Source of the DNA: JACJWR01 sp964547485
GTDB taxonomy: Bacteria > Actinomycetota > Actinomycetes > S36-B12 > UBA10799
Direction of reading: 5' to 3'
Assembly: GCA_964547485.1 (NCBI GenBank)
Contig: CAZJNU010000060.1
Span: forward strand, 1-16,536
DNA length: 16,536 nucleotides
Position 1 is the first letter of the stretch. Each line of letters begins with the position of its first letter. A model generated the notes under the pieces. That model was not told where the DNA came from and did not search any database. It worked only from the letters and a program-made list of their open reading frames with translations. The translations under genes were made by a program, and so were the position numbers. This document shows, piece by piece, positions 1 through 7,370 of this stretch.

Positions 1-170
1 CATGCTGCGATCGAAAAGTGAGCCACTTCCTCAACGATGAGGAGGGTGATCACTGTGGAGGACTGGGCTGAGATCCGGCATTGCATGGCGCGGAGGGGGT
101 GTCGGCTCGCGCGATTGCCAAGCAGCTAAGGACCTCGCGGAACACTGTGGCTGCGGCGTTGGAGGCCGAC
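1..170 (+). mobile_element. Remnant of the left end of an IS21-family insertion sequence
   Basis: The first 54 bases precede a broken istA-like reading frame and carry two small inverted repeats typical of a transposase-binding end: AAGTG-AGC-CACTT at 16-28 and TCCTCA-ACGA-TGAGGA at 28-43. Only the beginning of the element remains. Homology to istA stops near 170, where VOC-like coding sequence begins, and no istB or right end follows. The exact terminus cannot be placed because the window starts inside or very near it. Confidence 0.6.
55..170 (+). pseudogene. istA: istA (IS21-family transposase) 5' fragment, frameshifted
   Basis: Reading from the GTG at 55 gives VEDWAEIRH, and the reading frame beginning at the TTG at 81 gives LHGAEGVSARAIAKQLRTSR followed by NTVAAALEAD. 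Together they match the N-terminal helix-turn-helix of IS21 IstA proteins (usual pattern VEDWAEIRRLHRAEGMSxRAIARRLGISRNTVxxAL). The two pieces lie in different frames, so about one base has been lost near position 80. The DDE catalytic domain is absent, so the fragment cannot encode a transposase. The frame runs without a stop into the VOC remnant that follows. Family assignment rests on the recognisable N-terminal motif only. Confidence 0.7.
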
Positions 171-318
171 TGCCAGCGACTAGTCGCCCTGGGCGCTACC
201 GAGCTACGTTGTCACGAACCGGTTCCGTCAATGAGCGGCACACATCGTGATGGCGGATCCTAAGAGAAGCGAGTTCTGCCTCGACTGGCAGGTGATCCAC
301 GGGCCTCAGGGTCGATAG
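171..318 (+). pseudogene. 3' fragment of a VOC/glyoxalase-like gene, frameshifted
   Basis: In the frame continuing from the istA remnant the sequence reads RLVALGATELRCHEPVP. After a frame change near 236-243 it reads HIVMADPKRSEFCLDWQ and stops at TAG 316-318. These are the hallmarks of the last beta-alpha-beta unit of actinobacterial glyoxalase/bleomycin-resistance (VOC) proteins of the Glyoxalase_6 type (usual pattern RLVALGATxxR...VMADPEGNEFCL). Only about 48 of the usual 110-130 codons remain, and the EGN of the conserved turn is changed to KRS, so it is non-functional. Its stop codon overlaps the 3' end of the convergent lipoprotein gene. The original substrate cannot be inferred. Confidence 0.65.
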
Positions 319-1604
319 GTGACCGTCAGTGGATCGTCGAGCGCGATGGTCACGGGTTGAGCGATCGGCGGACTCGGCGCTGAGTAGCGGACACCTGGTG
401 CTGGGTCATTGCCTGGGCCGCCGGGGTTGTAGACCGGGTCGTACTCCCCCGTCGATGGAATCTCGACCGTCGTGATCTTCGCAACTGCCGCGGCGTCGCC
501 GGCGAGGATGATGTCGATGTAGTTGTCCTTGTCCTCGACGTAGCAGTCGTCGTAGCTGTCCTGTTTCTTGCCCAGGTCCGCGAGTCCGAGAACCCTGACT
601 CGCCCGCCATCGACGAGGTAGTCCTTGCCGACTTCAGTCAGTGCGACTGCTTGCCCCGTATCCGACTTGGCCTGCAGCCGGAAGAACCGCCGGAAGTCGG
701 TCGGCCAGAGTCCACGGACACCGTCCGCTGTCATCCCGCCGGAGGTGTAGGTCCGCAGCCGAAACTGCGCTTGGTCGCCATACAGGGCGACCCCGTCGTT
801 GGGTAGGTTCTGCGAGAACGCGTCGGGCGCGGCATCGCCCTCGGTGGACATGCGGGTGAGCTTCGCACCGACAAGCTTCGGCCCGCCGCGCTGGCCGGGG
901 GGAACATTAGGGTCGGTGTAGGGCGACCCGGAGGACTGCGCCGACAAGCCCACCGCACTGACCAGCTTGCCCCCGGGGCCGACCAGTTGCAGCGGACTGT
1001 CGTCGGCGACCACCTGCACCGACGTCGGGAAAATTGCACCGGGCCGAGTAGGTGAAATCCGATTCCCGAAGTGGCCGAAGATCACCGCGACGGAGCGTTC
1101 GTTGTACTCCATGTTCGGGTAGATCGACACGACCTGCGGCTGCACCCGGGAGCCGTCGTTGAGGGTCACCTGAAAGTCGGTGGCAGCCAGACTGCTCGGC
1201 AACATCGGCCAACTGAACTCGATGGGTAGCCCGTCCGAGTAGAAGACTTCCTGCCCGTAGGAGTTGGCAACCGCGTCGGGGGTCGCCGCGGAGGTGTAGC
1301 TGACCAACTGCGGGCTTGTTCCCGGAGCGCACGTAACCTCGTTCCAGGCGCCGCCAGCCAGCCTCGTCAAGGTACGGCTCAGTTCGACGTTGTCGGTGCT
1401 GAGGTTGGGGATGCCGATGATGTTGGTGAACCCCAAACCGGCGGCGAGCATCTTGGGCTCCGGGCCCCACAGGTCAGCATTGGTGATCGTGTCCTGACGC
1501 AACATCTGGTACGCCACAGTCGTGTCGTCGCGTTTCGCCTCACCGACGATCCCGCAACCGGCGACCAGCAGCGCGGTGCAGACTGCCACCGGAACCTTCC
1601 TCAC
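306..1604 (-). CDS. Secreted lipoprotein of unknown function
   Basis: The 432-residue product starts with RKVP, a hydrophobic stretch and a lipobox LVAGC, with Cys17 as the predicted lipidation site. It should therefore be anchored to the outer face of the cytoplasmic membrane. I do not recognise a catalytic domain. The mature part is rich in Gly, Pro, Thr and Val and looks beta-rich. It contains the segments FSWPMLPSSLAATDFQVTL and RGLWPTDFRRFFRLQ, and a Pro/Gly-rich run near the C-terminus (YNPGGPGNDPAPGVRYS). The start is GTG at 1604 (TTG/ATG alternatives would remove the signal). There is no good Shine-Dalgarno, but TAGGAT lies 7 nt upstream, so a leaderless mRNA is likely. It lies 90 bp downstream of the protease gene on the same strand and could be co-transcribed with it. 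Confidence 0.85.
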   Translation of the reverse strand: MRKVPVAVCTALLVAGCGIVGEAKRDDTTVAYQMLRQDTITNADLWGPEPKMLAAGLGFTNIIGIPNLSTDNVELSRTLTRLAGGAWNEVTCAPGTSPQLVSYTSAATPDAVANSYGQEVFYSDGLPIEFSWPMLPSSLAATDFQVTLNDGSRVQPQVVSIYPNMEYNERSVAVIFGHFGNRISPTRPGAIFPTSVQVVADDSPLQLVGPGGKLVSAVGLSAQSSGSPYTDPNVPPGQRGGPKLVGAKLTRMSTEGDAAPDAFSQNLPNDGVALYGDQAQFRLRTYTSGGMTADGVRGLWPTDFRRFFRLQAKSDTGQAVALTEVGKDYLVDGGRVRVLGLADLGKKQDSYDDCYVEDKDNYIDIILAGDAAAVAKITTVEIPSTGEYDPVYNPGGPGNDPAPGVRYSAPSPPIAQPVTIALDDPLTVTYRP

Positions 1605-1611
1605 GCGGCGA

Positions 1612-1617
1612 ATCCTA
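1612..1617 (-). promoter_or_regulatory. Candidate -10 box of the lipoprotein gene (leaderless)
   Basis: On the minus strand TAGGAT lies seven bases before the GTG start at 1604, which places +1 at or next to the start codon. No clear -35 hexamer is visible. The spacing is the same as for the starts at 2408, 2450 and 14040, which is the main support. Confidence 0.35.
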
Positions 1618-1694
1618 GCCCGCCGATGTCCCCCTCGCCGAGGCTCTGCAGGTCGTCGGCAATTGTGCCAGCGGTCTGCGCCCTGCGGCCTTCG

Positions 1695-2408
1695 TCAAGG
1701 ACCCCCGCCGAACGTCATCCGGGTGTTGTCGCCCGTGTCCACCCGCACGTCAGAAGGATCACGCGGTGGGTCGGGCAAGACCCGGAGGCAACCCCCACCG
1801 GCACCGAGTTGAGTCAGCAGCGCCAGCTCGTTGGCGCTGTACCGGTCGCGACCGGCTAGAACTTCCGGCGACATCGTGTCGTCGGGATTCTTCGAGTGGT
1901 CCAGTCCCACGACGTGCCCCAACTCGTGTACCAGCGTGGCGCGCCGCCACGTCGACTGCGCGTAATTCCCAGAACCGACCAGGTCAGGACTCACCGCAAC
2001 CGTCGCCCGGACGTAGACCTGGTAGCCGTCGGGACCTTGACTCGTTGCGGAAGTCCAGGCGAACCCGTATAGCCCTGGCGTGACCTGCCAATCACGAAGG
2101 CTCCGAGTAGTCAACGTGACCTGGCCCTTACGTCCGGGCGGCGCCGGAACGAACTGCAGGCCTGCCGCCTCACCAGCAATTCCGAACGCCGCCGCGGCAT
2201 CGTCGAGTTCCTGCTGAGAGGCACCCTCCCAAGACCACGTGATCGGTGCACAGGGATTCCAGCGCACCGGAGTCGCTTCACGAAACGGGATCCGGACCTG
2301 CACCTGCGAGAAAGCGCTGACCGCGGATTCTTCGGCGGCGGGTGATGTCGGCGGTGCCGCGATGGTCATCGAGGCGACCGCCGCGACGAGTGCGGCGAAC
2401 CAGGACAC
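1695..2408 (-). CDS. Secreted matrixin-like zinc metalloprotease
   Basis: A 237-residue exported protease. A hydrophobic N-terminal segment (residues 2-19) is followed by Ala-Pro-rich sequence consistent with signal peptide cleavage. The zinc-binding motif is HELGHVVGLDH at residues 161-171 (zinc ligands H161, H165, H171; catalytic E162), followed by a Met-turn at M179 (DDTMSP). That is the metzincin/matrixin signature HExxHxxGxxH. Upstream, PVRWNPCAPITW (about 47-58) resembles the conserved N-terminal segment of actinobacterial matrixin-family proteins. It is shorter than animal matrix metalloproteases and has no haemopexin repeats and no visible pro-peptide cysteine switch. GTG 2408 directly follows an in-frame TAG and is preceded by TACAAT at 7 nt, which supports this start. 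The next in-frame ATG would shorten the signal. Substrate unknown. Confidence 0.85.
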   Translation of the reverse strand: MSWFAALVAAVASMTIAAPPTSPAAEESAVSAFSQVQVRIPFREATPVRWNPCAPITWSWEGASQQELDDAAAAFGIAGEAAGLQFVPAPPGRKGQVTLTTRSLRDWQVTPGLYGFAWTSATSQGPDGYQVYVRATVAVSPDLVGSGNYAQSTWRRATLVHELGHVVGLDHSKNPDDTMSPEVLAGRDRYSANELALLTQLGAGGGCLRVLPDPPRDPSDVRVDTGDNTRMTFGGGP

Positions 2409-2415
2409 CTACCCG

Positions 2416-2421
2416 ATTGTA
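2416..2421 (-). promoter_or_regulatory. -10 box of the metalloprotease gene (leaderless)
   Basis: TACAAT on the minus strand, five of six matches to the consensus, lies exactly seven bases before the GTG at 2408. Transcription would start at the first base of the gene. It shares the 41-bp divergent intergenic region with the promoter of the phosphoesterase. Confidence 0.5.
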
Positions 2422-2436
2422 CGCGGCTCTGCGAAG

Positions 2437-2442
2437 TATCAT
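2437..2442 (+). promoter_or_regulatory. -10 box of the phosphoesterase gene (leaderless)
   Basis: TATCAT lies seven bases before the ATG at 2450. There is no Shine-Dalgarno sequence between it and the start, consistent with a leaderless transcript. The -35 region would overlap the -10 box of the divergent protease gene, so the two promoters probably compete or are co-regulated. Confidence 0.45.
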
Positions 2443-2449
2443 CTGCAGC

Positions 2450-3979
2450 ATGCTTGCCACCTCTCGCCGCGTGCTCGTCTCGATACTCGCCGTCGGCGCG
2501 GTGCTGGCACCCGCGATGCCTGCCCAGGCCTCCTCGCCCGCTCCGACTCCGATCGGTCGGGGCGACCTGCGACCGCTGCGACCTAAACTCCCGCCGGGCC
2601 CAAGCACACTCGCCTCCTACACGCTGTTGGCGCCGGTCAGCGTGTCTCCATCCCAGTTGGTCGCGCGAGCGGTACTGAAGCCGGGGACGAATTGTCCGGC
2701 GCTGGCCACGACGAAGAAGGTCGGGACCCAAACGATCAGTCGCAACTACCCGATGTTGGAGCGCACAGTCGGACCCAAGGCGCGAACCGCCTTTGCGACC
2801 GTGAAGGTGTGCAGTGCGGCCATCCCGGCGGGGATCACCTCGGCGAGCGTGGGTGGTCGCACGGTCCCGGCCGCGATCCCAGCCAACGTCAACCGCATTG
2901 GGATCATGGCCGACACGGGCTGTCGAGTTGAGCCCGGGCGAATCCAGGATTGCGCAAAGGCGTGGCCCCTGGCGCAGATCTCGGCGCGACTGGCGGCTCA
3001 GAAGCCGCAGGTCATCCTTGACCCGGGCGACTACTACTACCGGGAGTCCGCGTGCCCGACAACGGACTGGGCAAAGTGCGGAGCCAACCCGCCGGTGACC
3101 CCTGTCGCGGGGATGCCCTTCAAGGACAGCAGCAACGGGTGGATGACGGACGCCATCAAGCCGATGTCCACGATGTTCCCGGTGGCGCCGATCGCCTTTC
3201 TGCGAGGCAATCATGAGGCCTGCGACCGTGCGGGCAACGGCTTCTTCCTGTTCCTCGATCCGCGGCCGACCACGGCCTCAACCTGCGAGCCGGTGGCGGT
3301 CGGAGCGCACCCGGTGCCTGCAAGCCCAGCCGTGACCGACACTTGGGCGTTCGCCTTCAGCGTCGCTCCCGGCCGCAGGCTGAAGGTGGCAATGGTGGAT
3401 TCGGCGTACGGAACCGATGACAAGGTCACGAATTGGGTACCCACCCAGAACAAGGCCTACAAGCAGGCCGCCGCCGTGACAACAAAGCAAGCCGGATGGG
3501 AGTCCTGGCTGATGACGCACCGGCCGATCTTCGGGCGCCAGGCAGGCAACGGCTTCGCACCGAACTTCACGCCGTGGGTGTCCAACGATCAGGCGGCGGC
3601 CTCGCGGAACCTGCTCGGCAACTACCAGATGATCCTGTCCTCTCACATCCACCTCATGCAGGCTGTTCAGATCAAGGGCCAGCCACCCAACCTGGTGGTC
3701 GGCAACGGCGGAACCATGCTGGATGCCAACACCACATATCCGATCCCCAACTTCGGTCCGTTGGCGAAGAACACTGGGCAGCCGATCGATCCCCAGTACC
3801 CTCCCTACCCGAAGGCCAGTTCGATTTGGACGAAGGTCGCTTTCGGCTTCGGAATTGCGACGGCCGCGGCATCGAAGAACTCCTGGAATTTCTCGATGCA
3901 GGGGCCCGGCGGCAACGTCTTTGGCACGTGCGCGCTGGTCAACCCCACCGGCACGGCGCCCAACCTCGGCTGCAAGTAG
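2450..3979 (+). CDS. Secreted calcineurin-like metallophosphoesterase
   Basis: A 509-residue exported phosphoesterase. The signal peptide is at residues 1-28 (LATSRRVLVSILAVGAVLA, then AMPAQASS). The five metal-binding blocks of the calcineurin-like fold are present in order: D155 in GIMADTGC, GD at 193-194 in DPGDYYY, GNHE at 253-256, H357 in LMTHRP, and SHIH with H399 and H401. A di-metal phosphomonoesterase or phosphodiesterase acting outside the membrane is therefore expected, but the substrate cannot be read off. About 130 residues precede the catalytic domain, possibly a beta-sandwich. The frame stays open upstream to 2342, but the first 36 codons there are Arg-rich and overlap the divergent gene. 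ATG 2450 is chosen because it begins a proper signal peptide and has a -10 box at leaderless spacing. Confidence 0.88.
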   Translation: MLATSRRVLVSILAVGAVLAPAMPAQASSPAPTPIGRGDLRPLRPKLPPGPSTLASYTLLAPVSVSPSQLVARAVLKPGTNCPALATTKKVGTQTISRNYPMLERTVGPKARTAFATVKVCSAAIPAGITSASVGGRTVPAAIPANVNRIGIMADTGCRVEPGRIQDCAKAWPLAQISARLAAQKPQVILDPGDYYYRESACPTTDWAKCGANPPVTPVAGMPFKDSSNGWMTDAIKPMSTMFPVAPIAFLRGNHEACDRAGNGFFLFLDPRPTTASTCEPVAVGAHPVPASPAVTDTWAFAFSVAPGRRLKVAMVDSAYGTDDKVTNWVPTQNKAYKQAAAVTTKQAGWESWLMTHRPIFGRQAGNGFAPNFTPWVSNDQAAASRNLLGNYQMILSSHIHLMQAVQIKGQPPNLVVGNGGTMLDANTTYPIPNFGPLAKNTGQPIDPQYPPYPKASSIWTKVAFGFGIATAAASKNSWNFSMQGPGGNVFGTCALVNPTGTAPNLGCK

Positions 3980-4319
3980 CCCCGCCGGCGGAAGCCTGTC
4001 ACCCAGATGAACGACATTCCTCCCCGGCCGACTGTGACCAGCCCGAGGCGAGGGAGTCAACCGGGGTCAGATAGCCGCGGGGCGCTGAGCACCGCGATTG
4101 CGCTAGGTGGAGTCGCACTGATCGCCGCAGTAAGGCGAGCTCCCTCGACTTCACCCGAACCCAGAATCGGGGGCCGGAGCCGGTGTCACAGCACAGGCTC
4201 GCGCGCTACCTGCTCAATCGCGGGCACGACCGTTGGACCGCCCACCCGCACACTTCGCCTTGTCACCCTCGCCGGGTGACACGGGTGACGCAATAGATCG
4301 GCGCTCCTACGGTTTCAGC
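3980..4319 (+). other. Intergenic region of about 340 bp, no convincing gene
   Basis: An open frame at 4007-4279 encodes a Ser/Arg/Pro-rich peptide with one short hydrophobic patch, no good ribosome binding site and no recognisable family, so I do not call it. The region contains an inverted repeat cluster at 4262-4289 and a -10-like TACGGT at 4308-4313, six bases before the start of the transporter pseudogene. Confidence 0.5.
4262..4289. repeat. Inverted repeat plus extra half-site (possible operator)
   Basis: GTCACCC (4262-4268), TCGCC loop, GGGTGAC (4274-4280), then a second GGGTGAC (4283-4289). This gives a perfect 7-bp dyad followed by a repeated half-site, 30 bp upstream of the AI-2E pseudogene start. 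It could be an operator of the former gene or a short hairpin ending the phosphoesterase transcript. No U-tract follows. Confidence 0.35.
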
Positions 4320-5204
4320 ATGACCGAGTTCCGCCCCGATTCCGCAGTCCCCGTCCCGACTATGGACCCGCAGGTGCGCTCGGGCCCCGGCAAAACCGAG
4401 GACAGGACAATCCGCTTCGACCCGCGGAACGTCTGGCGGGTCGGATTCGTCGTCATCGCGCTCGCGGCAGTTGCCCTGCTGCTGCGATTCGTCATCGCCG
4501 ACGGCGGAAATGTCATTTTCACTGTGTTGATGGCGTGGTTCGCATCGATCGCAATGCAACGGCCGTCGCCCGTCTGAGCCGGCATATGCGTCGCGGCGCC
4601 GCAACCGGGCTGGTCATGCCAGCGGCGGTGGTGTTCGGAATCCTCTTCATGCTTGCGTTCGGCAAACTCTTCATCGACCAGGTTGCGCAGCTACTCGAGG
4701 GACCACCTCGGATCGGTCGTCGGCAGCTTCTTCACGCTGTTCACCTTCGGACTGTTCACGTTCTACCTCTCCGCGGACGGCCCCAGATTCCGGCTGTACA
4801 TCGCCACGCTCTTCCCGAGCCGGTTCCAGCAGAGCGCTGTGCAAGTGTGGGACATCACAGCCCAGTTCGTGCCAACCATCGGAACCTATATCGCGATCGT
4901 GTTGCCCGTACTCGTCGGCCTGCTGAGCCCCAACCCGTGGATCGGGTTGATCGCGTTGGCGTGGGCTCTGCTCTACCAGCAGGTCGAGAACCTGACCTTC
5001 GAGCCCAGGATCAGCGCCCGCGCCGTGAACCTCCACCCGGCCGTCGCGTTCGCGGTCGTGATGCTCGGGGCCGCTCTGTTCGGCGTAGCTGGCGCCTTGC
5101 TGGCCATACCCGTTGGTGCCATGCTGATCGCCTTGGTGGAGGCGCGCAACATGCGACACGGGCTGTCCCCTGAACTGGCCACCGAAGCTTCGGGGTCACC
5201 GTGA
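4320..5204 (+). pseudogene. AI-2E family transporter (PerM-like) pseudogene
   Basis: Three consecutive segments in two frames are needed to read one member of the AI-2E/UPF0118 membrane family. The segment from ATG 4320 gives the cytoplasmic N-terminus and the first membrane helices (VWRVGFVVIALAAVALLLRF, then ending in ASIAM). About one base is lost near 4560, after which another frame reads AVARLSRHMRRGAATGLVM to KLFIDQVAQLLE. Near 4700 the frame changes back and reads SVVGSFFTLFTFGLFTFYLS up to a stop at 5202-5204. Relative to the family there is also a loss of roughly 60 codons after QVAQLLE, and of roughly 45-50 codons between VQVWDIT and AQFVPTIGTYI, where a helix pair and the ING loop normally lie. 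The C-terminal core (NPWIGLIALAWALLYQQVEN) is well kept, so decay looks recent. Deletion sizes are estimated from family knowledge. Confidence 0.85.
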
Positions 5205-5272
5205 CCAGTTGATGCGGGCACTGCCACCCAAGAACATGCCTTGAGATCCAATCATCAACGTGGAGACACCCC

Positions 5273-5440
5273 GTGACCGATAGTCCAGTAGGCACTGCGA
5301 CCGACCCTGGGCGAAGGGTGGACGTCTACCTCGGAGATTTCGACGAATTCGCCGGAACCGCTGCCGATTTTGCCGTGGCGCACGCGACCCTCAATACCGC
5401 TGCCCACGCCGCCCTCGTCGCTGCAATCGTCGGGAAGTGA
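5273..5440 (+). CDS. Small hypothetical protein, 55 aa
   Basis: A GTG-started frame of 55 codons ends in TGA nine bases before the next gene. GGAG at about 5262-5265 is suitably spaced from the start. The product has an acidic N-terminal half (VDVYLGDFDEFAG) and an alanine-rich, probably helical C-terminal half (AVAHATLNTAAHAALVAAIVGK). No family is recognised. Third codon positions are mostly G or C, as in real genes of this replicon, and the tight spacing suggests translational coupling to the 598-aa protein. It may equally be a leader ORF or chance. Confidence 0.4.
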   Translation: MTDSPVGTATDPGRRVDVYLGDFDEFAGTAADFAVAHATLNTAAHAALVAAIVGK

Positions 5441-5449
5441 CGGGGTCCG

Positions 5450-7246
5450 ATGCCAGCTGGAGACGAACTGTCCGACCTCGCTCTGCTTCGGCGTTTCGAG
5501 CCGGTGATCAAATACACCCAGGGCGAGTTGTTCCTGCCTGGCGACGTGAACGACTACGTCGGAAGCGCCAGCCTGCAGGCTGCCCGCCGGAACGGCCCCG
5601 TGGAGGTGCTTGCCGCCCGCGGGACGCTCACATTGGACTCGTTGGCCTCCTTGGGCCGGAAGCAGGCTGGCGACAAGTTGTATCTGACCTTCGTCGACCG
5701 CCCGCTGGATCGCGGCGAATTCAAGGCCTGGAAGAAGGATCCCGAGCGACCCCGGTTCACGCCGAGCAGCCGATTCGCCGCTGTCGGCATCCTGTCGAGG
5801 CTGATCGACAGCCTCATGCGAATGACGTTGATTCTGCGGGGGAAGGTGCCAGGTGGCTACGCGGCGGCAGCGGCCCTGCGGATGCGGTCCCTGCCCAGCG
5901 CGGGAGTGCACCCGTACTACGGGCACGTCAGCCGCGACGGCGGCTACATAATCCTGCAGTACTGGTACTTCTATGCGATGAACGACTGGCGCTCAACCTT
6001 CGGTGGCGTCAACGACCACGAAGCCGATTGGGAGCAGGTCACGGTCTTTCTGGTCGACCAAGAGTCAGTGGAACCAACGCCGGCGTGGGTCGCCTTCTCG
6101 TCCCACGACGAGGTCGGAGACGATCTACGCCGACGTTGGGACGATCCCGACATAGAGTTTGTTGGCCAGCATCCGGTCGTCTACGCGGGCGCGGGCTCGC
6201 ACTCGGGCGCCTACCTGCCCGGCGAGTACATCGTCAGCATTGAGGCACCCCTTCCAGGCCTTGTCGAAAAGGCCCGTCGGGCCATCTTGCGCATCCTGCC
6301 TTGGACCGACCCGGACGCCCCTGGCATCGGGATTCCCTACATCGACTACCGGAGAGGCGACGGGCCCTCGATCGGCGCTGGACAACCTCTCGACTGGTCG
6401 CCAGTGCTCATCACCGACGACGTCGCATGGGTTCGGCACTACCGCGGACTCTGGGGACTGGACACCAAGGATCCCCTCGGCGGGGAGCGCGCGCCAGCTG
6501 GTCCCCGGTTCGACCGGGACGGGACAACTCGCGAGTCGTGGGGACAACCGGTGGCGTGGGCGGGCCTGGACAAGGAGGCACCATCGGATGCGCGCGCAGT
6601 GGTCGACCTGACCGCATACCAAGCGGTTCTGACTGCCAATCTCTCGGTCATCGACCTGGAGCTGGCCACTGCCCGCGCGGCACTGCGCGGCGCCCGCGCC
6701 GTCGATCGAGCAGCGGGACTCTCATCCCGCCACCCCTCGCCTGTCACGACGGCGCACCAGAAGACCGTTACCGAACTGCGACGCAAGCAAGGCACCACCG
6801 TCACCGAACTGGAAGCCATCGACCGCGGTCTGAACGAGTCGCTCCCAGTTGATCCCGTGCACGATCACCTGAAGCATCGCGCCACGCCGCCAGCGGATTC
6901 CGGGGCCACCCGGGGCAGGCGTGGCTGGCTGCTGCGTCTGTGGTCGGCCGCTTCAGCATCGATCCTGTTGGCCGCAATCGGTATCATCCTGCTGCTGCCC
7001 GACCTGCCCGTTCTCGCCCCCGTGCTGATCCTCCTCGGCGCGATGATCATCATCGAGGCTGTGCTTCGTGGCCGGGTGCTCCACTTGATCGGTGCGGTGC
7101 TGGTTGCGATTGTCGTTCTGCTCGCCGTGCTGGCGATCGTCGACTTGTTCGTTGGCCGGTTCCGAATCTCCATGGGGATCCTGCTCGCAGTTGCCGCCCT
7201 CTACATGCTGTGGCAAACCGTGCGCGAGTCGGTGCGAACACGATGA
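5450..7246 (+). CDS. Vps62-like domain protein with C-terminal membrane helices
   Basis: A 598-residue protein. Residues about 5-265 resemble the Vps62/DUF946-type domain seen in fungi and plants. The matching parts are LQYWYFYAMNDW (169-180), a conserved acidic block NDHEADWEQVTVFL (188-201), WVAFSSHDE (213-221) and a His-Ser-rich YAGAGSHSGAYLPGEY (245-260). Residues about 390-465 are charged and helical and may form a coiled coil. Residues about 497-588 hold four hydrophobic segments (near 499-517, 521-538, 545-567, 573-588), giving a membrane-anchored protein without an N-terminal signal, so the large domain is probably cytoplasmic. The conserved H190, E191 and D193 could bind metal, but no activity is established for the family. 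ATG 5450 follows the small ORF by nine bases. The family call is from motif resemblance and is moderately sure. Confidence 0.75.
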   Translation: MPAGDELSDLALLRRFEPVIKYTQGELFLPGDVNDYVGSASLQAARRNGPVEVLAARGTLTLDSLASLGRKQAGDKLYLTFVDRPLDRGEFKAWKKDPERPRFTPSSRFAAVGILSRLIDSLMRMTLILRGKVPGGYAAAAALRMRSLPSAGVHPYYGHVSRDGGYIILQYWYFYAMNDWRSTFGGVNDHEADWEQVTVFLVDQESVEPTPAWVAFSSHDEVGDDLRRRWDDPDIEFVGQHPVVYAGAGSHSGAYLPGEYIVSIEAPLPGLVEKARRAILRILPWTDPDAPGIGIPYIDYRRGDGPSIGAGQPLDWSPVLITDDVAWVRHYRGLWGLDTKDPLGGERAPAGPRFDRDGTTRESWGQPVAWAGLDKEAPSDARAVVDLTAYQAVLTANLSVIDLELATARAALRGARAVDRAAGLSSRHPSPVTTAHQKTVTELRRKQGTTVTELEAIDRGLNESLPVDPVHDHLKHRATPPADSGATRGRRGWLLRLWSAASASILLAAIGIILLLPDLPVLAPVLILLGAMIIIEAVLRGRVLHLIGAVLVAIVVLLAVLAIVDLFVGRFRISMGILLAVAALYMLWQTVRESVRTR

Positions 7247-7360
7247 CGAGACCGGATCGGCGGACGGGTACTTAGCCACCTGCCTCGTAGTGGTCTGGGC
7301 TCGCGATCTGGTCGGCCATTGACCTCGCCCCTATCGTCTATGCTCAGCAGCAGCCCACTG

Positions 7361-7366
7361 AAGGAG
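7361..7366 (+). promoter_or_regulatory. Shine-Dalgarno site of the arylsulfatase gene
   Basis: AAGGAG four bases before ATG 7371 is one of the few strong ribosome binding sites in the window and fixes the sulfatase start. In the 124-bp gap upstream, TTGACC at 7319-7324 and TATGCT at 7339-7344 are promoter-like but only 14 bp apart, so the promoter stays uncertain. Confidence 0.6.
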
Positions 7367-7370
7367 TGTC

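Noticed and set aside
2342..2449. Upstream extension of the phosphoesterase frame
   Set aside because: The extra 36 residues are Arg-rich, overlap the divergent protease gene and would bury the signal peptide.
4007..4279. 90-codon open frame after the phosphoesterase gene
   Set aside because: Ser/Arg/Pro-rich composition, no ribosome binding site, no family resemblance and no sign of coding selection.
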